A stretch of DNA of 64,000 nt from Mytilisepta virgata (lineage: Eukaryota > Mollusca > Bivalvia > Mytilida > Mytilidae). Location of the stretch: NCBI GenBank assembly GCA_028015205.1, contig CM051508.1, positions 18,246,001 through 18,310,000 of the forward strand, read 5' to 3'. A program made the position numbers and the translations under genes. Positions 44,172 through 57,700 of this stretch are shown here, piece by piece. The notes below the pieces were generated by a model that worked only from the letters and a program-made list of their open reading frames with translations, ran no database searches and was not told where the DNA came from. The first letter of the stretch is position 1. The number at the start of each line of letters is the position of its first letter.

Positions 44172-44651
44172 ATGTAAATGTTCAGAGACAAAATACACAT
44201 AAAAACATAAATAACCCTGTTCTCAAAAACATTCAAGATTAGTTGTCTAATCTTGCATTCATTCTCTGTGTGTGGTAACCTGAAAATAACAAGAGTATCC
44301 ATTGTCGCAGTAGTATCTGAGAACGAGTGGACCCCACGCTTGACCGCTGCAGTATACTGTGACTCTGTGCTTAATATATTTTAAAAGGGGCAAATAAAAA
44401 GTCGGGGAAAATTAAAATGGAAAAAATACATTATTGATACGGGGAACGAGTGGAAACTTTTTATTAAAGAAAAACGGAAACGATATGTCGGCCATTTTGA
44501 AAATTTTTAAACATTCTTGCACAACTAGGCATTGGGGTCTATCACCCCAGTAAGTTTCATTTCATTCCGTTGAGTCATGTTCGAGATCTGCGTCGGACAA
44601 GTTGAAATGGAAAGCGGAAGAAAAAAAAGACGGAAAAATAATAATAATTAA

Positions 44652-44870
44652 AATTTATGATCAAAGATCACGTAAGTCTCCCAAACGAAAAAAATTGAGC
44701 AGGCCGGGGGTTCCACTAGACCCGGCTAACCCGTTACACCAAATTTCATTGAAATTGAACAAGGTTGAAATAATTTCATTCAAATGGAACAAGGTTGAAA
44801 TTTTGGTGGGAAAATGGCGGCCATTTTGAAAAGGGCTGCCCATTAAATAATGAAAAAAATACATTATTGA
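44652..44870. repeat. start of a GTCTCC/GGCCATTTTGAAAA repeat
   Basis: From 'aaatttatgatcaaagatca' through 'taagtctcccaaacg', 'caccaaatttcattgaaatt' and 'gcggccattttgaaaa'. It matches the left part of the element at 62,625-63,864 closely but lacks its right end. Confidence 0.6.
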
Positions 44871-45389
44871 TATGGGGAACTATATTCGCTAACTGTTGAT
44901 TATTATAATGATATTCCCACTGCCTCGAGTTTTGAAGGTTTAACTATGTCAGCTGTAGAAATAAGCTAGATAATCAACTGCTCTTAAATTAAGATTCCGT
45001 ATTCATATAACATGTAAAGCCGCCATTGTTAAATTCTTCCAAAATCACAGAACAAGAAACAACTTACCTTCCACTGTGTTTACTATTTCGTCAGTAAAAT
45101 AATTAGGACCTAATCTGTTTCGTGTTTTTGATTTTCCATTTCACCACAAATAGAGGCAATAATCCAGTACTTAAGAATAGTCCATTAGATCCACATCTAT
45201 CATTTGATATTCACTTAAGAAAGAATTCTTGGTTTAAGCATCTGCCCGCGCAACAAATGTGATTTTTTTTACTATTTCCACAAATAAAATACAACAAGGA
45301 ATCAGAGTGTGGGAAACATTACCTGTTGCATGTTCCTTATAATATCAATTGTCTTCATTGTTTGAATCTAGGTAATTCTGAGAAAGCGG
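44871..45389. other. sequence before the ACGCCTGG element
   Basis: AT-rich; nothing recognised. It belongs to the stretch missing from copy A. Confidence 0.4.
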
Positions 45390-46556
45390 CCTGTACGAAG
45401 TGTGACGCCTGGTCATCACACGGAATCCAGGCGTAAAATTCTTTAGCAACCAGGCGTCATCCCAATGTCTAAAGAAATGGAGTAAACCAGGCGTCAATTT
45501 AGGCGTAATCCAGGCGTAAAATGGGGCGTAATATTTAAATGAGTACGCCTGGTTGAAAAAAAATCCAGGCGTAATATGCAAATGAGTACGCCTGGTCAAT
45601 TGCAAAACCAGGCGTAAATCTATGTTTAGATACAAAACAAAAAGTTAGTGGATGTACACAACTTTCTGTGTATTTTGTGTAATTGAAACAAAATATATAA
45701 GCACTGAATGATCTTTAAAATGTCTGTGTCTAATGACATAGAATGACAAACGTATATCTTATGTTACTAAATTTCTGCTAGTGCCTGTGATATAATTAAA
45801 TTTGAGATTATTTAATATTTACAATGTATAATATATTATCTAATTTATATTTTAATTAAACATTGTTTACACCATAATTACCATAGGAAAAATGTTATTC
45901 TTTATAAATTAGGGAAAAAAAAACAATATGAAAAAGTAACTTAACATGAATGTTGCAATTTTTAAATTGAATTGTGATTACTCAGACACTAAATAATGAC
46001 ATTATTTGCATTGGAAATCATTCAATAAATTATAAAACTTACAATTTTTTAACACAGTTTTGTTGTTCTTTTTGTAAATAATCCAATTTTAATTCTTGTA
46101 AGGAGCAAGAACCAAATTTATCAAATGAAAATTCTTTATAACATGCAGCCTGCATTTCCACTCCCTCCATGCTAACTGAGAGCCAAATTTTGAAATATTT
46201 TCCCCATGATTCTTTGATTAATAGAGCATTCTGGGTAAAAGTCTTGATATTTACGCCTCCCAAACAATTTACGCCTGGTACATTTGAATTTACGCCAGGT
46301 TTGTAAATGGTTGTACGCCCATCACAACTCGGGATTACGTGTCCTGTTCCTTTACGCCTGGTTTTTGATTCAAAAGCACAGTTACGCCTGGTATGTTTGA
46401 GTTTACGTCAGGTTTGTTACTGTGTTTACGCCCGTCACTACTTAAGATTTACGTTTCCTGCTCCTTTTAATACGCCTGGTTTTTGTTTAAAAATCACAGT
46501 TACGCCTGGTTTACGCTAGATTTCCAGGCGTAATACGCCTTGTTATTTCGTACGGG
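45390..46556. mobile_element. 1,167-bp element with clustered ACGCCTGG motifs at both ends
   Basis: Nine exact ACGCCTGG/CCAGGCGT octamers lie in 45,404-45,615 and six more, with several one-base variants, in 46,255-46,530; the ~630-bp core between has none. The octamers occur in both orientations. The outermost sequences 'cctgtacgaa' and 'ttcgtacggg' are inverted copies with one mismatch. The right cluster includes two ~118-bp direct repeats. Subterminal short motifs in many copies are the usual layout of transposase-binding ends in non-autonomous DNA transposons. No ORF is recognised and no target duplication is clear. The family is unknown to me. Confidence 0.6.
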
Positions 46557-47079
46557 GATACTGATTTTTTTTCCCTGCAAATAGTAAGGGGATTTCCAAT
46601 AGTTATAATTAAACTTTGTTCGTATTTCTTTGACAGTGCATTTGATGTACATTTTAAAACGAAAGATATCTTATTTTCACATAAGGAAAGTCAACATACA
46701 AAATCCGGAAAATGACCCCTGTTGTTTATGACGATCGCCTTCCTTTGCCGGTTACCGAACAATTTATGCTTTAGAATTAATCATAGTGTAGCATTAACAT
46801 GATTAAATAGGAAGAAAAAAAGTAACACGGACAGTTAGGAAATTCTGAAAAAAAATTAAAATTATTTAGATATAAAGTGTGTTCTACATCTGAAACGATT
46901 CGATAAAGGATCTTTTTTCGTTGGTCATTACTTAAAAATTTTAAAGCATTTTTTCAGCCATAAATTGTTTTGTAGTGTAAAAAAAAGTCTCTCAATGTTT
47001 TGGATAAATTGCAAACAGTAACATGAGTAAATAATCAAGCAACTGCTGTGGACAGTTATGATTTTTCTACATTATATAC
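46557..47079. other. AT-rich stretch
   Basis: Nothing recognised between the ACGCCTGG element and the reverse-transcriptase fragment. Confidence 0.4.
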
Positions 47080-47493
47080 AACTCTTTCTCCCGATCTTAT
47101 CAAAGAAAATTGAGTGCACTTGTTAACTGGTCTTCTATGGGTACATCCCGTGCTCCTTTTATTGCCAACTTATTTTTATATTGTTATGAACAGTCTTTCA
47201 TCGAAAAACCCCTAAAGGCATGATTGACATTTTTAACAATAATTGCAGATATTTTGATGATGTTCTTACTGTTAATAACCCAGAGATTTTTAAATATGCA
47301 AAAGACATTTATCTAAAAGAGCTATATTTGAACAAAGCTAATAAAAATAGTAAATGCTATTCTTTTTAGATCTAACTATAAATACCCAAAATGAAGAGAT
47401 ACGTACTAAAATTTATGATAAAAAGGACGATTTGTCATTTACTAACTTCCACTTTCTTGATGGAGACGTACCTTTCGCACCAGACCTGGGGTA
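47080..47493 (+). pseudogene. reverse-transcriptase fragment, Penelope-like type
   Basis: Pieces in different frames: MGTSRAPFIANLFLYCYEQS (from 47,137), FDDVLTVNNPEIFKYAKDI, KELYLNKANKNSKCYSF, then TIYDKKDD-like text ending FHFLDGDVPF. Same family as the fragment at 13,500-14,590, and similarly decayed. The right end stops at the GTAATT repeat. Confidence 0.55.
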
Positions 47494-47670
47494 ATTAAAA
47501 TTGTAATTGTAATTATCTGTAATCAATTACAAATTTGAAAGTAATTCAATGTAATGTGTAATGTGTAATTGAGCGTATTTTCAATTACATGTACTTGAAT
47601 GTAATTGATTACGTTACCTTTTTGCTTTGTAATTATTAATTACTTTTCAATTAAATTTATTTATTTGCTT
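47494..47670. repeat. GTAATTAC-rich stretch, possible transposon end
   Basis: Starts 'cagacctggggtaattaaaa' and continues with many TAATT/AATTAC words in both directions ('tgtaatcaattacaaattt'). This resembles the subterminal part of some hAT-like non-autonomous elements; only one end is seen, so the assignment is tentative. Confidence 0.35.
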
Positions 47671-48250
47671 CGACATTTTCAACATTTTTGTCTTTTCTGA
47701 TTCATTCACACATAATGTATAAATTGTATTTTTGTCCTACATTTAGTATTTTGAGTGTTTATATTATAGTCTACTGATCAGGTCATTGATACATGTAACT
47801 CATTTTTAGATTTAACAGTTTATTTGTTTCATATTTTGCAGTGTGATTTTAAGGGTAAAGGTCATAGAGACAATTTATTGCACATCATTTGATTAAAGGT
47901 CACTGAGACAATTGTTGACTGAGTCAGGTTTCAGGGGAAATCTTAGTCACATTGATAAAACACATTGTTAATTCATAAACTTGAAAACCATTCATTTATT
48001 CATTTCCGTGGTTAGTGAGGCACACTTTAAACCATTATAATTTTTCTATTCTCTTGTTGTGTAAGACTTACATAAGAAAAACTATTGTTATTAAAGAAGA
48101 ATTTTATTGTTCCAACATCAAATAAGTTTTTTTTTAAAATTGATCTGTTAATATAGTAGGCATATACAAAACAAACAAATAAACAAGTAACAGTTAGACG
48201 AAACCTATATTTTTATCAGAAGTTAAAAATAAGAAATAAGCGTTAATAAT
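47671..48250. other. AT-rich DNA before the LINE endonuclease ORF
   Basis: No feature recognised; part of it may be the 5' UTR of the LINE. Confidence 0.35.
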
Positions 48251-51200
48251 ATGATCATGAGAAATATCGAGAAGGAATTTTTGTTCTCTAATATATCATA
48301 CTGTGTTTGGAATGTAGGTGGCTTAATTTCAAAAGATTACAACAAATTGACTGATCAATCTTTTTTAGAAGAAATAGTTAAGTATGAAATAATTTTATTA
48401 ACAGAAACATATATTGGATATAATACTTCAGTTAATATTGATGGATATTTGTATTATCCGATTTATAGACCAATATCAAGAAATTCTAGATATTATGGTG
48501 GTTTAGGTATATTGTTAAGGAAAGGTATTCGAAAACGTGTTAAAATTTTACAAAATACCAGCAAAGATTATCAATGGATTCAGTTATAGAAAAATGATTT
48601 CAATTTTACAAGAGACATTTTTTTGTGTTTGGCATATATTATTCCATCTAACTCCTTTTATGCAAATCAGTCAACAGATGACGTTTTAGAAAATATTGAA
48701 AACGATATAGTTAATAAATTTAGTTGTAAAGGTGATATAATCTTGTGTGGTGATTTGAATGCTCGGACAGGATCAGAGTCAGATTTTATACAAGATGACT
48801 GTAATGATGAAAATATACCTTTGTATGAAAACTATAATTCTGATATTGTACAAGAAGATCGATGTAGTCATGATTGTAAAATTGGTAATAGAGGTAAACA
48901 GCTACTGGACTTATGTATAGGAAGTAAACTGCGTATCTTAAATGGAAGAATATGGGGTGACACTTATGGAAAATTTACATGTATTAAACCATCCGGTTCA
49001 AGTGTTGTCGACTATGTTATTATTTTAGAAAATTTACTCAAAAACACCTTATATTTTCAAGTTTCAGATTTCATCCCCACCTTATCAGATTGTCATTTCA
49101 AGTTATCATTTGGACTTTTGGCAAGTGATTTTGTAGATACCCCAAAAAATGATAATATTAACAATTCGAAATTTCCTGGCAAATATATTTGGTCTTCATC
49201 AAGTGGGCATAAATTATGTGACACATTAACTCAGGCAGATGCAAAATGCAATATAAAGACATTTCTTGATAATGAATTTACATTCACACCTAAAGGAATA
49301 GAGAAAGTGTTTCTGGATGTCATGAAATAATTGAAAATGCTGTTAAAAAAGTTTCAGTTTTAAAAAAAACCTGGTAAAAAAAGAAAAAAGAAGAATAAAA
49401 ACTTCTTTGATTCTGATCTAGGTAAGTAAAGGGACACTCTTATTTCAAAGGGAAAACTTCTTACAAAATTTCCCCATGACCCTATTGTTAGAGGCTCGTA
49501 TTTTAAATGTTATCGTGAATATAATAAACTACGTAAATATAAAAAATGACAGTTCAAGCAAAAAATCTTGGACAGTCTAGACCTATTAAGGGAAGATAAC
49601 CCAAAAGAATACTGGAAGTTGATTAAGTCACTTAAGGAGGAAGAAAAGGAAGGTCCAGAGAGTACAATTGATTTAGACCAATGGTATACATACTTTCGAT
49701 CTTTAAATAAGATACCAGAGAAATATAAAACTAGAATAGAAGAAATTAATGAAACTGTTAACACCAAGTTAAATAATGAAAGCTATATGTAAATTAAAAT
49801 CAGGTAAGGCTGCAGGTTTGACAGTCCACCAAATGAGGTATTAAAACGTGGTGGTACCATTCTTGTTCCAATATTACAGAAACTATTTAATCTTGTATTT
49901 ACATTAGGGATATATCCTAGTAAATGGTCTTCTGGATATATATGTCTTATATTTAAGTCAGGTGATACATCAAAACCTGAAAACTATAGAGGTGTTGCAA
50001 TTAACTCCTGTATTGGGAAGTTATTCAATTCTATTTTAAATAAAAGGTTAGACAATTATTTAGAGGAAAACAAGATTATAAATTCTTGTCAAATTGGTTT
50101 TACAAATAAAAAGAGGACATTAGATCATATGTTTGTATTGAAAACTCTGATAGATAAATATAACAGTGTTAAAGGACATGAAGGAGGTAAACTTTATGCA
50201 TGTTTTATTGATTTTAAAAAAGCTTTCGATAGAGTTATTCACTCCGGTATAAAATATAAACTGTTAAAATATAACATTTCAGGACAATTTTATAAAATAC
50301 TTAGTGATATGTATAATAAAAGTCAATTGTGTGTAAAAATAGGAAATTATCTTACACCAAATTTTGGCTGTTTAAGATATTTATTAATGACTTGCCAAAT
50401 ATTTTCAAAGAGTGTCCAGATGCTGTTAACCTAAATGGCCGAGTAATTGATTGTCTTATGTATGTTGATGAAATTATTATTTTTTCCAATACTAAGGCCT
50501 GTTTACAAAAGAAACTTGATAGACTATACAAATATTGTGAAGAGTGGTGCTTGGAGGTCAATTTATCAAAAATTCAGGTTTTAATTTTTAATAAACCTGG
50601 TAAACACCTTCATGACAATTTTACTTTCAATAATGATATTATAGAGTGTGTAAATCAATATAAATATCTGGGAATGAAATTTAAATCAAGTGGAATTTTT
50701 AAACAAGGTAAAGAAGATATGTATAAGAAATCTATTAAAATCAAAAAATGTTTTTCTCGAGAAACATATTTATCTATTAACAATGTTCAATTGAGAAGGG
50801 CTTTATGTCAAATAAGAATAAGTGCCCATGAACTGAAAATAGAAAGAGATCGATACAAGAAACCCTATATAGAACGTTCGCAAAGAATATGTGAAAAATG
50901 TTCTTCAAATCAAACAGAAGATGAATTTAATTTTATAATTAATTGCCCATTATATAATAACAACAGAGAAATCATGTTTAATAATATAGGTGAGCTTTGT
51001 ACGAAATTTAAAGATCTTCCAAAGGAGGCAAAGTTTATATGGCTTTTTACAAATGAAGATATATCAGTACTCAAATTTCTGGGGAAATATATAATTGATT
51101 GTCTAAATATCAGACAAGGTTGATAGCTCTAGTCCTGTCCAGCATAGCATAGCTTTTATTCTATTTTCATTGTACATGTAATTTATGCTAATGAATCAAT

Positions 51201-51306
51201 GTTGTATATGTTGTTATATTTTGCCCCTGTGAGGGCCCATGATTGGAACAATAAAAATATTCTATTCTATTCTATTCTATTCTATTCTATTTTATTCTAT
51301 TCTATT
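48251..51306 (+). mobile_element. non-LTR retrotransposon, copy B (endonuclease and RT, degenerate)
   Basis: Longer version of the copy A remnant. 48,251-49,330 is an AP-type endonuclease region: VWNVGGL, LTETYIG, LCGDLNARTG, SVVDYVI and PTLSDCHFKL in order, with an in-frame TAG at 48,587-48,589. After a degenerate linker, RT pieces follow: EEKEGPESTIDLDQWYTYF, GKLYACFIDFKKAFDRVI, LMYVDEIIIFS (YADD altered to YVDE), and the C-terminal CEKC...C motif. A one-base loss near 49,819 and missing internal RT blocks make it inactive. The (TATTC)n tail is at 51,259-51,306. ORF1 was not found. Confidence 0.8.
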
Positions 51307-51379
51307 TACAATATGCTGAGTATTTTCACAATGTGGGGGTTTTGATTTGATGAAATAGTTCTCGCTTGAACAAATATCT

Positions 51380-51651
51380 GTGTCACCCCATTTAGATTTT
51401 GTTTGTTTGTTTAGTTGGGTTTTACGCCGTTTTCAGCACATTTGGCTATTTCGCGGCGGCCAGTTTTTATTGGTGGAGGAAGCCGGAGTACCCGAAGAGA
51501 ACCACCGACCTTCGGTAGGAAAATTGGCAATCCTTGTCAATTAAGATAGGAGTCGAACACACCCCGCCACAGGTGAGAATCGAACTCACAAGGCTAGTAA
51601 TCATTAGTAGTCATGACGAACTACCTAGACCACTCGGCAACACCCCATTTA
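51380..51651 (-). mobile_element. tRNA-headed SINE, copy B
   Basis: Same element as 8,946-9,213, with 'ttgccgagtgg' in place of 'tggccgagtgg' in its tRNA head. It was present before the duplication. Confidence 0.7.
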
Positions 51652-51756
51652 GATACAAACTTATGGTTAAAAATCTTGCTGGAACAAATATCTGCAATGA
51701 TAGATACTGTAAATTAGTTCAGAGCGGATTTTGCAGCTATTCTCATATAATGTAAA

Positions 51757-52030
51757 GCCATACAAAAATGATTTTTCGTTCTTTGGATTTTTGTATGACA
51801 AAAATAGGTGCGAGCGAGCGAATTTTATCTGTAATTTTTTTTCTTGAGGACTACTTTTTTCGGGCGAAGATCAAATTTACGTGCGGCACACAATTTTTTA
51901 ACTAAAATATTGCAAAAATTTTTAGCATTTTTGCGAAACGAAGCGGGACAAAAATATTTTCTTTAAATTTACAAAGTCCATAAAACGGAGCGGCGAAATC
52001 CAAAGAACTAAACATCAATTTGGTGTGGCC
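51757..52030. mobile_element. MITE with ~35-bp inverted ends, copy B
   Basis: Same element and size as 9,322-9,595, almost unchanged. Confidence 0.6.
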
Positions 52031-53212
52031 TAATTAACTAGAATTGATAACACACACAAAGAAGTAATATTTAACATCGAATCATATTGCTGGATTTTTT
52101 TATATATAGCAGAATAATGTAAATACATTATCATTCGTTATGCATGAGAGTGATCATTCGTTATGCATGAGAGTGATACATTTGTAAGCGGTTGTGCTTT
52201 TCTTACCATGCAATTTATGGTCGAAAGGCTTGACACGAGGCATTTATGGCAGGGTCCTTGTGGTCAAATTGACCATAGAATTTCTGGTCTTCGCAAACAC
52301 AAAATCTGTGAAGTACGAATCTGATACAGAATTTTCTTTCTTGTTAAAAGAGAGATAAGTCATACTTTCAAAAACTAATTTATTCCAAATAAGTCCAGCA
52401 AAAGCATTTTTTTCCGTACAGAAAAAAACTTACATATATGAAGCAGGTAGCAATTTTCAAATGATTTTAAATTTTTTTTTAAAATTAATTTATTTATTTA
52501 TACTTGATTCAATTGAAATAATTGAAATCCCGGGTTGAAATCTCATATATAATAAAGAAAGAGGGGGGATTTATTTTCAGAGCTCTCAACCTCTCTCAAT
52601 CAGCTCCGAGATGTCCACTTTTGGTCATTCACGCGGTCGGGAGACATAATGTTGTCTTATATATATGGCGGGATATATGGATTAATACTATAAACTGGAT
52701 TAATAGCATCCAATAAAAATACAAATTCGGGGGGGGGGGGGGGGGGGGGTGGGGCGGCGACAATGGCGGCAACCATCAGTACGATTTTGAGTCTTCTTTC
52801 AATTCCCAGATTTTAACCCAAACTCACTACCCCTTTTTTTTTCCCACTTCTAAATATTACATTTGCTATCCTTTTAATACCCATTAGCCACATTTTCTAG
52901 CTTGTTCATCTAGATTATCAACCTTTTCACCTTTCAGGATTATACAACGCTCTTTCAGTACCCTAAACAGTTCACTTATTCTCATAAGGCTCAGTAGAGA
53001 GTAAATGTGCACAATCTCGTTTAGTTCCTGCACACCGATTTCACAACGTCATATAACTTTGATAAATCTTTTAGATAACAAACGCTTCGAACTTTTTACC
53101 TTCTTTGTATCATAATAATTTTTGTGAATATGTCTTATTTTATTTATCATAATTAAATTTTCCTCATTGTGTACGTGGTTGGTGAGGTAAGAAAAGTTAT
53201 TTAGATTAGACG

Positions 53213-53222
53213 GTCACGTGAC
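53213..53222. promoter_or_regulatory. GTCACGTGAC E-box, copy B
   Basis: Same palindrome as in copy A, 209 bp upstream of the B-box gene ATG at 53,431. The 'cg' next to it in A is missing here while the 10-mer is unchanged. Confidence 0.4.
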
Positions 53223-53430
53223 TCATCAATATAAGTATGGGAACTTCTGACCTGTAAAATATTGTTTATCGTACTGAAAAAGCTTATTTTTGATAGAGGG
53301 TTCGTCAAGTAATTGAAATGACATTAATTATTTAACGAGTTTTGAGGGAAAATTGAATGTTGAAAGTATGTACTCAAGGAAAAGAACCTCTATTAATTTT
53401 ATGGTAATTTTCAAGTGGGAAAAATAGAAA

Positions 53431-54751
53431 ATGGAACGGCCGGATCCAAAGTGCATGCCATGCGAAAGGATGGACACAGAGTCGGATGGATCAGTTTTGT
53501 GTGTAACGTGTACGGAGTTTTTATGCGAGATATGTCTGAAATACCATCGAAGTAACAAATTCACAACAGACCACGATATCAAACCACTCTCTGAAATAAA
53601 CTTGGAAAAAACCACTTCGTTTGTCGGCAAATGTGCTGAACATAATGGCAAATCACTCGACCTTTTCTGTGCAGATGACGAAGTTGCATGTTGTTCCGTT
53701 TGCGTTTCAATTAACCACCGCCAATGCGAAAAGGTCCTTGCTATTGAAGATGCCGCGCAGAGCTTCCTCGCCGATGATAATGTTGATAAAATTGAACAAG
53801 AGCTTGTCGACTATGAAGAAGATATGAACGCTATTTTGTCTTGAAGACTTGGAAAGTCAGTTCGAAACAAAAGTTAGAACACTTGAATCTGTTTATAAAG
53901 ATTTAATTGATACGGTTGAAGAGTTCGTAAGTAAAAAGAAGTGTGAACTACAAAACCTTTACGACCAGAAAAAAGTTGAAGTGGAAGCGCAAAATGTCAG
54001 TCTTGAAAACAGTTTAAAAGCTTTAAGCAATGACCGAGAAATTCTACGAGGCAGCAATGATGAAGTATCAGACGTGGAAGTCATGCTCGAAGGGATAAAA
54101 GTCCGCAGACGAGCAGAAGATTACAAAAAATGCCTTGATGACAAGGCAAGAAAATGCAGCGTCAGTTTCGAACTTACGCTGGATAGCGTTATATATGATG
54201 ACGTGCAAAAAGTTAAAAACAACTTGGATACCTTTTTCAAATTAGATGTCAACGAGAAATTATCCGACTTGAAGTTAACCAGTCTAGATTTCGAAAAAAT
54301 GGTTTGTAAGTTTAGTAGATTTAACGATTGGTTTAGCGAATGGCGGGTAAATAAGGATAGCATAGACGCTATTTATTTCACAGTTTCAAGAGAAATTAAT
54401 CTGATAGGAATTTTATCTTATACTCCTATGTATCCCAGTAGAATTAGAATAAAACTTACTGTCGACAATTCTATTCTCGCTGAAATGTGCAGCACAATAT
54501 GTTGGAAAGACGGAGGAGGCCACTTGATTGATGTGGAATTTCCATATCTTGTTCATTTAAAACCCGCTACCAAGTATCGAATAATTTTCAAACTGGAGGA
54601 AGATCGTGAGGAAATTTTTGAGTATGGGTCGGGAGGACAACCTACAGTGGATTACGAAGGTGTAGAATTCATATTTGAAAATGATGAGTGTTCCCAAGAA
54701 AGAACGTCCGTTGATAGAGGACAGCTAGCGGGATTTATATTTACTGCGTGA
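53431..54751 (+). pseudogene. B-box/coiled-coil/PHR-like gene, copy B, one frameshift
   Basis: Most complete copy: about 445 residues if the frame were whole. It lacks a RING and has two B-box regions (residues ~8-100), a coiled coil (~130-320) and a C-terminal PHR-like domain (IGILSYTPMYPSRIRIKL ... DRGQLAGFIFTA). Compared with copy A, 17 bp are missing at about 53,840 between two GTC trinucleotides, so the first ORF ends EDMNAILS at 53,844 while the second half is open in another frame from 53,849. B lacks both transposon insertions seen in A and has Trp where A has TAG. No introns. Such proteins usually act as cytoplasmic adaptors; the specific role is unknown. Confidence 0.78.
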
Positions 54752-57700
54752 CAATAAACATCTAGAAATATATATAAAAAAGACGTTAATATCTAGTTGA
54801 TTTGTATAGCTTATAGCCCTTTTCAGAAACTCATTTCGGAATCAGGATTCTGACTCAAAAATTATAATTTGAAGCAAGTTATTTCCTTTGCTGGGATGTA
54901 GCACTGGTTCGCTGCAACGAAGAGTAAAGGATTAACTGTTTTTAAAGCTTGTTAATTGCAAGTAATGTTTGGTTTATATAATTTGGGAACTACTTACGAT
55001 CGTTTTGCTTCCAACATACCTGTAATCAAACTTGATTATAAAGCTGGAAATATTTGTTTATCAAAGTAATAAATAATTTCTATTTACTTCCTACTGGTTG
55101 CTCTGCACTGCAGCGAACCAGTACTTCTATACTATATATATATATAATTCTGCAAAGAGCATCAAGGGACGGTGCCAATCTTATGATCAATGCAGAAATT
55201 CCATTTAAAATAAAGTAAACACACATCTATAGAAAAAACTAAGTTATATTTTACATGCCACCTTAAGATAAGAAGAGAGTATCTTTTTGTCTTCATTATT
55301 GACCAGCCATATTAATTTACTATAGTCACTCAAGCTTTTGACCTGCTCAGTGCACCCCCCCCCCCCCCCGGACAGATCCTCTTTTATGATGTGATTGAGA
55401 TGTACAATGAAACAGGAAGTTGATTTCATTCTCCACCTGACCAGATCTGCAATTGCAGATTCTATTGTGGCGAAGAGTACCCGAATATCTACCTAGTTAA
55501 ATTTGCAATTTGTGTGCAGAAATTCTGAAATTGGTTAACATTTCTTCTGCTCAGAATTTTTTATAAATACATTTCTTCTTAAGTTGTCCAAAATATGACA
55601 AGTTAAGGCAAGATTACTTTAATAACATCATTGACATACAACCAAGTATAAATAGTTATTCACCTTTTGAAAAACTAAAAACTTATTTTATCTTTTAAAA
55701 AAACGATCTTATGCGGTTTGTTGCTCCATTTATTAAAAAAGGTGCATAGTAGAATATGGACTCTAAAGCTGCATAATATGTGTATTTGTTTCCACGTTTT
55801 TTTTATTCATTTCTGTTCTACTTTGTATATATGCTATTTTAATCTTTAACTAATGCTGTCAATCCTTCCGGTCGTAAATTTGCATTTAAAATAAATTCAT
55901 TATCAATGAATAATTTTCTAATCCAAAATTGTTTTTGAATGTTAGATATATATTAAGTTTCCCCATCTCTTAAGTCAGATGACTGTTGGCCATCTATTGA
56001 TATAGTATTGTTTTAAAATTCTGTTGCAGTGAGATTTAAATGGTGAGGTTGCTTTTGAAACATGATCATTTACTTCTGTAGTGTTTTGAATAACGTCGAG
56101 TGAGTGACCCATACCATGAAGGTTTCATGGTTTTATATATTTTTTTTGACAGATTATAGGATGCTTTGTAATGGAAAAGATGAATCAAGATTTTCTAAGC
56201 GGTGCCAAAATTTAATCATATGTTTGACCAAATCAAAGTGGAGAGGAAAGCGCCCATGTTCGGATTCAACAACAAAGTTGGTGCTTCTTCTGTGCACCCC
56301 TAGAATAGATTTACAGAATTTCAATTGTAATTTTTCACTTAGTAATTGTGAGAATATTTCCTCAAAAGGAATATAATTCCCTGTATCAATTTTGTAAAGA
56401 ATGGGTTAAAGCAGCCCCATATTTCACAGGCATACATAAAAAATGGTTTGACATTATGATCTAATAAGTAGTCCAAGGAAAAGCTGGAACTTAAAAAGCT
56501 GGAACTTAAGTTATTATCATGAAACTTTAAACAGAAATATTTTTATTTGACCTACATATGTCATATATAATGTCACATATGACTTTGTAGTGATTTAACG
56601 TATAATAACTAATATAGCTTTGAATCTGCTTAGCTGTAACCACTTGTAATACATATATTTTGGATGTTGACATGTATGTGTTTTTATTGTGATTTCTTGC
56701 TTTGTCATCGGTCATAATCCTACTATTTGGATTTCACATTAATAAATGTTTGAATTTTGAATTATTTTTTTTTTACGTCAACGAAAAAAACCAATAATGG
56801 GAAATAGCGGACGTGACGAATACTTGCGTACACTTGCTGTAGTTAAGGTCAATTTTTTCCATGAACATCGCGATCCGTTTTCCATTGGTTCATCTCTTGG
56901 GAAGAAGAAACCAGCCAGTTTACGTTGCAAGTGGACTTGGGAAGATGACATAACTAAGAATTATCGAGAAAGAAGTATAGGCTTTTGAAATCTTGACCAG
57001 TTATGCTAAAGTCAAATTGGCTAAAACCTTTGGAAAAAATCGACACTACCCTGAAACTGACCCTTTACATTTTAAATGTATAAAATTTGATGAAAACTAA
57101 GGAAAATCTCTGTCGTACACATCTCAATCCTTGGATGGTTTTTACCTTAAATCTTTTGGTAATTTTGGCTTTTAAATCTACTCTTCGACACTTAAGTTTG
57201 GTGTTCTAGCGAATACAATATTTGGTCTTGAGCACAACTGATGCTTCGTATACCTCCTGACGATAATTCACATCTAGAACATTTATTAACACGACTGAAT
57301 GGATTCTCTCCTGGTGGACGTACGTCAGTTGCTAGTATTTCAACAATAACGTAAAAATTTGTACTTAAAAATTTCGAAATCCAAAGGCAAGACAAACGCA
57401 CAATACCATAATAAAATAATCCCACTAGGCTACATGTATAACTGAAAGAATAAAAAACATGTAATAAACTGAACAGACTAAGAACAAGACAAAACATAAA
57501 ATAACAAGGAAAAGGGAGTGATACCAGATGCTCTGTAAGGTAGGCAAGTCCTGTTTCTTTAACGGCACCTGTCACATTGCCAGTGAGTAAAATCCAAGGA
57601 AGTGTCAATTCTGGTGATGTGTCAGTTCCAGATAGATGTGAAATTTAACTGAAGATATCTAGTCTCATATGTGAGATCAACTTCGTATCGGCCAATCAAT

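Larger units (their letters stand above)
51307..53430. other. duplicated intergenic DNA, copy B
   Basis: Counterpart of 8,874-10,985. Contains the SINE (51,380-51,651), the MITE (51,757-52,030), a poly-G run (~52,729-52,749, longer than in A) and the E-box at 53,213-53,222. Confidence 0.6.

Noticed and set aside
45390..46556. CRISPR-like array reading of the ACGCCTGG repeats
   Set aside because: The motif is only 8 bp, occurs in both orientations with irregular spacing, and the DNA is eukaryotic.
57192..57608. 138-codon minus-strand ORF in copy B
   Set aside because: The matching frame in copy A is broken after about 71 codons, and much of it covers a dispersed repeat; only the short conserved patch is reported.
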